Assembly (NCBI RefSeq): GCF_963678635.1
Contig: NC_087064.1
Location: 57,918,338 to 57,982,337 of the forward strand
Direction: 5' to 3'
Length of the DNA: 64,000 nt
Source: Symsagittifera roscoffensis
Taxonomy: Eukaryota; Xenacoelomorpha; Acoela; Convolutidae
Part shown: piece by piece, positions 57,733 through 64,000 of the stretch
How the letters are laid out: the number at the start of each line of letters is the position of its first letter
How positions within the stretch are numbered: position 1 is the stretch's first letter
Position numbers and translations under genes: made by a program
Notes under the pieces: generated by a model
The model's input: the letters and a program-made list of their open reading frames with translations, nothing else
What the model was told of the DNA's origin: nothing
The model's database searches: none

Positions 57733-58560
57733 TTTTAAAATCCTCGCATCTCTCGATCATATTGAATCTTCATTTTTCAAAATAACATGCTGACAAAACA
57801 CGCAACAATTCTAGTTCAAATTCAGCCAATAGGATTCATTCAATCCGTCACCTTCTATAACTATAACACCAACCTATTAGGCGAAAGATATTAAACTCCA
57901 GGCATATCTATAACTATAACTTTACAACCTCCAGGTCAAAAATAAGCAAACCACTCAGACTTGACAACTAAAATAAATACCACCATAATATCATAACCCT
58001 CCCTTATCTAATAACGCAAAGATCAACAATATTTTCCCAACTTGGACCTCAAAAACCCTCCAACCAAAATTGGTAAATTAGCCTAAAGTAAAAATACGAC
58101 CGTATTCATTTGGCCTAAAGTACAAAAATCTCAAAATACCCCAGATCACCTGACAAATAAAAATAAAGCAAAGAGGACCTCCCGAACACCATGAAATTAG
58201 CCCCCAACAACTTTTCACAAAACTCAACCCACTTGTCAAAAAATCAATAAACAACTCGACCACACTTGAAAATCGCCCCAAACAACAAAAAATGTTCGAT
58301 CAAGAAATCACTTCTTAAATGCTCTTCTCTCGATTAGTCAATGTCTTTAAAAATACAATTTTTTAAACATTTTTATAAACTTTTTCACAATACTTAAGCT
58401 TTTATTCATATTTCTCTTTGATACCTTTGAAGCTTTTATAATAATTTTAATCATTTTTTGCAACATTTTTTAAATTTTTTTTCCCTATTTGAAATATATC
58501 TCCAATTTTCCCAAATCATTGACCATATTCACAGGTACGATAACCCAAAGTTTATTTAAA
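57733..58560 (+). other. Noncoding pol-to-ORF3 spacer of the element
   Basis: About 800 bp without a readable protein on the plus strand, C/A-rich then T-rich. Possible site of splice acceptors for 3' gene expression, but none could be singled out. Confidence 0.35.
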
Positions 58561-58579
58561 TGATACGAACAATTTTCAG

Positions 58580-59907
58580 TAGAACAGATATTTTTTTTAC
58601 TAATTGTAATTTTTATAACATTTTTATCATCCCTAATATTGACAATGTGCAAATGTATAAAAAACGCAATAATCACATTCGCTTTAGCAACAATCCTCCT
58701 AATTCTTTTCCTTGAAGAACACTACAATAAACATAAATTTTTTCACCAGAAAAAAATTAATCAGAATACTTTCAAAAATTGCTAACCAACAATCACACAA
58801 TCAGTCTTCACTGACATCATCCCAAGAAAACCCGACAATACCTACATCTACCCAAAACCCCCAAATATCAACACGAATTTCTTTTCAAGATAACCCATAC
58901 ACTTTTGAAGAACGACACGCTCGCTTATCCGAACTATTAGAACCAGTTCATCGACAGGCACCCCTAAGTGAACCAACATATAATTTATACCCAAAATTAC
59001 CACAAGAATTAAGTAGAATAAGACACATTACAGATCAGTCAAAATCAGAATACAATTGAAATAAACAGACAAATTATACATCCACGACGAAATAGAAATT
59101 TTCAAACCCCCCGAGTTCATTTTGATATACCCCAATCCCCATCACCAATTACTCCAGAAAACCCAAATAGCACATCACCAGAAACCCCTACACTTCTTTC
59201 ACAACGTAGCACCTCAAGTATACCCTCTGATTACTTAGGTTCAACTCCAACATCTGAACCAATACGTGACAATCCCTTTAACCCCCCCCCCCCCCCACCA
59301 AACATCACGACTACCATATTGGACAACACACTCATTCACACAAGGTGAACCAAATTTAATAAATGACCCAATAGATATTTCTAAGGATACAACAACATCA
59401 TCATCACTACCAGAAACATTATCACTACCATCAACACCATCAATAAGCCAGATTTCACCGACACCTTTCCTCCTAAATTTTCCAAATAACCTCGACGCTA
59501 GATATCGAGAACAATCATTAACAAATATCCCTTTAAGATTAGATTGGAACACGTTCACACCACCCCCACCATTATTTGGACAACATCCAGAAAGTAACTG
59601 ACTCCACAATAAGGCACTCAATAGACTACAATATAGACAAGACATCCACGAAGACATTCTTGACCATAACATCCAAATACTCCAACAAAATATTCTACAA
59701 TTAAAATTCGAAATCACTATTAAACTTAACAACATTGTTCAACATCCTTACCCATTAAACCCACCCAATATAACAGCTCAATCGCTACCACCACCATTTA
59801 TAACAACTGAAGTAATATATAAGTACGACAGATATACCAAAAAGACAATTGGTTACATCACATTTTATAACCCATACTCAGGATTATCATACATATGTAT
59901 ATTCTAA
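58580..59907 (+). pseudogene. ORF3, membrane-anchored Pro/Ser/Thr-rich protein (broken)
   Basis: A hydrophobic stretch FFLLIVIFITFLSSLILTM precedes ATG 58645, which itself opens a second one (IITFALATILLILFLEEHY). A frame change near 58730 leads to a long Pro/Ser/Thr-rich part (SQENPTIPTSTQNPQIST, then SPITPENPNSTSPETP, then PPPP). A C-terminal part has an ILDHNIQILQQNILQLKFEI helix and GYITFYNPYSGLSYICIF. A 15-C homopolymer (59282-59296) coincides with another frame change. The end overlaps the start of env by 13 bp. Not recognised; type II membrane topology is inferred. Confidence 0.45.
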
Positions 59908-62034
59908 AAATATTGATATTTCAACAAATCTTTTTTCTAATATTTTCCGATCAGAACACAAATCCTTCTCCTCGCACAGGACCCCAGGACTTATTAGTAA
60001 CACACTACGATTGTGAAGAAAATGAACAAAAAACACTACACAAATATGCAATAAATCAAGTATCACAATGCGAAACAGAACCACAAGCTATAGAAACTAC
60101 AAATGTAATAGCGACACTGTATTCAAAAGCCCGAGCAACAACAGTCGCAGGATATAAATTTACAGCAACATTTTCCGAAAAGAAAGTATATTGTTCACAA
60201 GTTTCAAACGGAAATAAAAACCGACTTGACCACGAATCATTCTACCAAAGTAATATAGAACGACTTCTACATCTAAATCTCGATGATTGTAAAAACGAAC
60301 TACTCAAACTAAATATCACAAGAAATTAAAACACCGACAGAAAACTAGTATATTTTCAAGTCTTTGCCGATTCTGTACATCAAGCAGAACTTGAAAGATA
60401 TCAAGGACATATAAAACTAGATGAAAAATACCCATACAACGGCGCACACGGAAGATTAACTTATGACATACACGATAAGCACTGGATACCACACATTGGT
60501 ATAAATAATCCTTCAAACTGCAAAGCAGACACAAAAAATAAAGGATATGCCACAGGTCACCCTCTAAACGAAGGAACATCATATATACCAGTTAACTTTC
60601 AAAAAAGCAATGGTCAACCTGGTGGAAAACTAAAGCCACATGACACTAGAAGTACACCTTTACAAGAACTATCACTAATGAATAACACTTATTTTGGTAA
60701 TATCCACCATGATATCCACTTAGATATGAAGTTAGACTACACGATTAGTCGAATTTTTCAAGAAATGTCACTCTTCGAATTAGAAACACTTCACCAACTA
60801 TGCGAATTAGAAAGGAAACAAATCCTACAATCACTCGCACTAGTATGATTGAAAATACCCTACGCAGGATATTTATTATCAGGAAATAGATCAAATTTTC
60901 TAGACTACGAAGGAAACATTTTTTGGTTTTATACTTGTACCAAAAAAGTATCACCACTATATGTTTTCGAAGATAAACGCTGCTATAAAAGAATCCCTAT
61001 ATTTTTTAAAAGTAAGGTACATTTTGTTGTCACACTTTCAAGACGAACATATTTTTGGGATACCGCAGTCCCATGTGGATCAAAAAATAGTCACAATGTA
61101 TACAATTGAACCCTGATGAAGATAAATATTATCTTCTTACTCCATACCCTACGTTAATGCAATCACTCAAAAAATTTTCAACCGAAAGCATCAGAGCTAT
61201 TGCTCGTAATCCAAATGTTGATTTACAATCAATTGGAATATATTCTAAATCAGATATCCAACATCACATTAGAACACAACAATTCCAAGAATTATTAACA
61301 CAAATGGACACTATACAAAGACAATCAATCGATCAAAACTTACGAAAATTTTCCGAAACCGCAGGATTTGCAGATATTTATACACAAGATTATAGCGGAT
61401 ATTTTAAAGATATTAAAGACTATATATATACCTAAACGGTGAAAAATACAGACCACAAGATATTTCACCTATAAATATTTTAAGCTTTGTTACCCTAAAA
61501 ATGAAATTCCCGATTTTCTAGGATGGCCCTATTACATCTTAGAAAAATTAACTATACTATACGCAATGTTTAATTTTATAGGATTTCTTTTTCACTTTTA
61601 AAAGGAATCTAGAAGACATGCGCTATACACACACAAGTAAATAGACAAGCAAACGTAGCACGCATACTATTTGCAGGATTTTTTGGAATTTTTTCTTCAT
61701 CAATAAACAAATTTCATCTAGACGCACAAATAAAAGAATATAATACAAAAATAGCGACAAGACAGAACACGTACGACGAAGAACAAAATAACATAGAAGT
61801 AACACCTACCGCACCAAGTTGCCACCCCTACCACATAACCATCCATTATCCTTAGTCCCACGTAATTTCCGAAACCTAGCAATAACACATAACCCAAATT
61901 TTAGACCAAATATATCGCGAAGTCCCATACAACATATAATGACACATCATTCACAAGATGATAATACATATGAACAAATTATAGAAAAACCCCATACCAC
62001 CGCTTTTCAGTCTCACAATAATCATTTTTTTTAG
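59895..62034 (+). pseudogene. Envelope-like glycoprotein (broken)
   Basis: Signal-peptide-like start (ILIFQQIFFLIFS), then a Cys-bearing ectodomain with YDCEENEQKTLHKYAIN, KKVYCSQVSNG, FLDYEGNIFWFYTC and FWDTAVPCG. A helical stem (LLTQMDTIQRQSIDQNLRKF) follows, then a membrane span near 61521-61599 (ILYAMFNFIGFLFHF) and a cytoplasmic tail. One frame holds from 59895 to about 61100 apart from TAA 60327 and TGA 60846; further frame changes and stops follow. The YDC opening and Cys spacing recall glycoproteins shared by chuviruses and some arthropod LTR elements, a tentative link from general familiarity. It is unrelated to envelopes A and B at 13-20 kb. Confidence 0.55.
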
Positions 62035-62040
62035 CCCACG

Positions 62041-63852
62041 ATGAGCCGACAACTTGGATCCCTGCACCGCTCAAATTCCCACCCAACCAACATCCACACT
62101 CCAATCCCAATAATCCCACTTTTTGCTTTCCCACCACCCGATTTCCCAACTATTAATATATCATCAAGCACGAATTCGGATACTAACTCAGATATTTCAG
62201 TTTTATACTCCATCTCACAATTTAATAACCCTAATATAGAAAGCCCTGACGAATTTGTAGACTCCGAACCATCTCCATCCAATAATTTTCAAACCAACTT
62301 GTCAGTTTTTTCAAAACACCTTTTTCAACCAATCCCACCAAATATTTCACTCCCATCTGTTTCCACTACTTCTGGTGCTTCGCAAGTAACCCCAACCTAC
62401 TCTCCACTTCATTCCGACCGATCATCTAATAATTCTCCAGATACCCCCCAAATTTCCCAGAAACTCGATAATTTTATCACCCTTCAACAACAGTTAATAC
62501 ACCCTAACACCCTCACCATACATCAAGTTTCCTCCACAATAGGATCCTCAAACCCACCTACTCCTACACCCTCCTCAGCTTACACTGCATCATTAGCACA
62601 ATCATCCACATCCGTCGAAACATCTAATAGCACTAACCGAGCTTACCGCACTTTTAAAAGGAAATTCACGAACCATCCATTCCCGACCAAACCAGGAACA
62701 GCCTGTGAATATATTAATCATCCACAACACACCAACACGAAAGATTTTCTAGCAACCACCTTACCCTCATTCCCACAATATACATTAAACACACCTAACG
62801 ACACTAACGACACACGTAGTTTTGTAGATGAACATGTTTTAGTGCCCACACTTCACTGGACAGCATATTATCATTTTACTAATCCCCTTTGCCTGCCACT
62901 ATCTAGTACTCATGACGACATAGAAAAGCATAAAAAATATGCTATATAGACTCACCGCAACACTAACACCTAGACAATTTACTTATATAGGATATAAAAA
63001 ATTACTAAAAACTTTCATTGCCTCTCGTGCTAACGAATTTACAATAGAATATTACGACCATAATATCATTCGAACTAATCAAGACCAATTTCTAGATGAC
63101 GACCGCTTCGCTAACCCACAACTAACAGAAAAATTTTTCATCAAAACTTCATAAGTATTCACACTTAATATTTTTGATAGAAAATATGATCACATCTTTT
63201 CTGAAGCACTAAATGATATTCAAGCTTACGAAAGTTTTAAAGACAATTTTCAGTTATTTTCACTAACCTTTCACTTCCTTGCACCACATGAACGCGATTT
63301 GCACTGTTCACACGACATTATGTTACGCACTGAACAGACTCATACATATACATACTATCGCTTCATACAAAATCATTTTGATTTACATACTCCATCAAGA
63401 CAACCACACCATCGTTTTCAGTTTCTTAACTCGAAGTACACTTCACCATTTTTTCTTAATTTCACTTATTGCATCAAAGATACTAACCTCCACGGCATCC
63501 TCCGCAATTATGACCCAGTAACACAAATGTAATAATTTTGTCCCATCACGAAGACCTTTAACGCCGAAGAATCCAGACCCTTCCGTATCCCACATGAATT
63601 TATCCAGCCTATAGAAATCCCAATATTAGAATTCATTCACAAAACTAAATATAATCACAAAATTTATAACCTCATTCAAAACACACCTTATGAGTTTGCA
63701 GTAGGCACCGAAGATCTAAAAACCATTAAAGCACTTCAATTGCTTTGGTCACTGCTCCAAATTAAAAACATCATTCATATACTAACAAAATTACTAACAA
63801 CATCGGTCATGATACACGACATCTTCCCCCACGGCTTTTTCCTAGACAATTA
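62041..63852 (+). pseudogene. ORF4, unrecognised protein 3' of env (broken)
   Basis: About 600 codons after allowing for lesions. The first 200 residues are Ser/Thr/Pro/Asn-rich. From about 62640 composition becomes globular: HWTAYYHFTNPLCLPLS, LYRLTATLTPRQFTYIGYKK, then KDNFQLFSLTFHFLAPHER, YYRFIQNHFDLHTPSRQP, KTFNAEESRPFRIPHEFIQP and ALQLLWSLLQIKNIIHILTK. The frame changes once, at an A6 run near 62935. It then stays constant to TAA 63850-63852, interrupted only by TAA 63152, 63530 and 63533. No signal peptide or membrane span is evident. I recognise no family, and Ty3-type elements normally have no gene here. Confidence 0.5.
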
Positions 63853-63856
63853 ACAG

Positions 63857-63941
63857 GTAAGTATAATTTGAAAATATTCTTCACTAATAAATTTAAATTA
63901 GTACTAAACATTCTTTATTCATGTTTCTTTTATATTTCTAG
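63857..63941 (+). other. Intron-like segment after ORF4
   Basis: CAG|GTAAGT donor directly after the ORF4 stop and TTTATATTTCTAG acceptor 85 nt later, preceded by a pyrimidine-rich tract. The signals fit the Nup160 introns of this window. Splicing here would remove 3' UTR, or serve as acceptor for an upstream donor. Confidence 0.4.
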
Positions 63942-63970
63942 TCTTCATACCATGATCATCTGCAAAAAAC

Positions 63971-63989
63971 AGAAAAGAAAAAGAAAAAA
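63971..63989 (+). promoter_or_regulatory. Candidate polypurine tract
   Basis: AGAAAAGAAAAAGAAAAAA, 19 uninterrupted purines (extended leftward by six A after a single C), lies at the right end. LTR elements prime plus-strand DNA from such a tract immediately 5' of the 3' LTR, which would then start just before or beyond the window edge. Confidence 0.5.
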
Positions 63990-64000
63990 TAAACTTGTTA

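Larger units (their letters stand above)
47571..64000 (+). mobile_element. Ty3/mdg4-type LTR retroelement with env and extra genes (incomplete at right edge)
   Basis: Order: leader, ORF0, gag, protease, RT, RNase H, integrase, ORF3, env-like, ORF4, polypurine tract. Integrase downstream of RNase H places it in the Ty3/Metaviridae order. The plus strand is strikingly rich in A and poor in G throughout. The left boundary is approximate. A 3' LTR, if present, would begin beyond the window, so LTR pairing cannot be tested here. Multiple stops show this copy is defective. Confidence 0.8.

Overview
The window is AT-rich genomic DNA of an invertebrate animal. GT-AG introns, tRNA-derived SINE-like repeats and a clear metazoan Nup160 gene show that it is eukaryotic. 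The phylum cannot be fixed from the sequence alone. Splice-type acceptors a few bases upstream of start codons hint at trans-splicing, but this is unproven. A 200-base run of N (42710-42909) is an assembly gap.

The only convincing intact host gene is a nine-exon Nup160 (nuclear pore Y-complex) on the plus strand, 27478-39121. Every exon junction keeps phase and the spliced reading frame is 1,497 codons. Other host-derived material is weak or broken: a run of fibronectin type III repeats with stops (42059-42700), a possible class I aminoacyl-tRNA synthetase exon (46576-46805), and three closely spaced minus-strand blocks with short introns (10775-13381) that I could not identify.

The rest is mostly mobile DNA. 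From the left: a decayed satellite with a period near 167 bp (1.8-3.3 kb); a minus-strand LINE with an internal deletion in ORF2 (3.7-7.5 kb); a collapsed gag-protease-integrase remnant of a Ty3-type element (8.6-10.1 kb); and an envelope pseudogene (13.4-15.4 kb). Next comes a 2.84-kb head-to-tail duplication, each unit carrying a second, diverged dead envelope gene (15.4-21.1 kb). Two MULE-type DNA transposon remnants with FLYWCH fingers follow, one bounded by inverted arrays of short GGGGCAAGTTG-like repeats (23.1-26.6 kb). The Nup160 introns contain several mutually homologous repeat blocks and pol III-type SINE heads. A higher-order minisatellite lies at 40.2-40.8 kb.

The right end, from about 47.6 kb to the edge, is one long strongly A-rich Ty3/mdg4-type retroelement. 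In order it has a leader, a small ORF0, gag, protease, RT, RNase H, integrase with a GPY module, a membrane-anchored ORF3, an envelope-like glycoprotein, an unrecognised ORF4 of about 600 codons, an intron-like segment and a polypurine tract. It is broken mainly by in-frame stops, and the first catalytic Asp of RT is replaced by Gly. ORF3, ORF4 and the 3' intron are the least conventional parts of the window.
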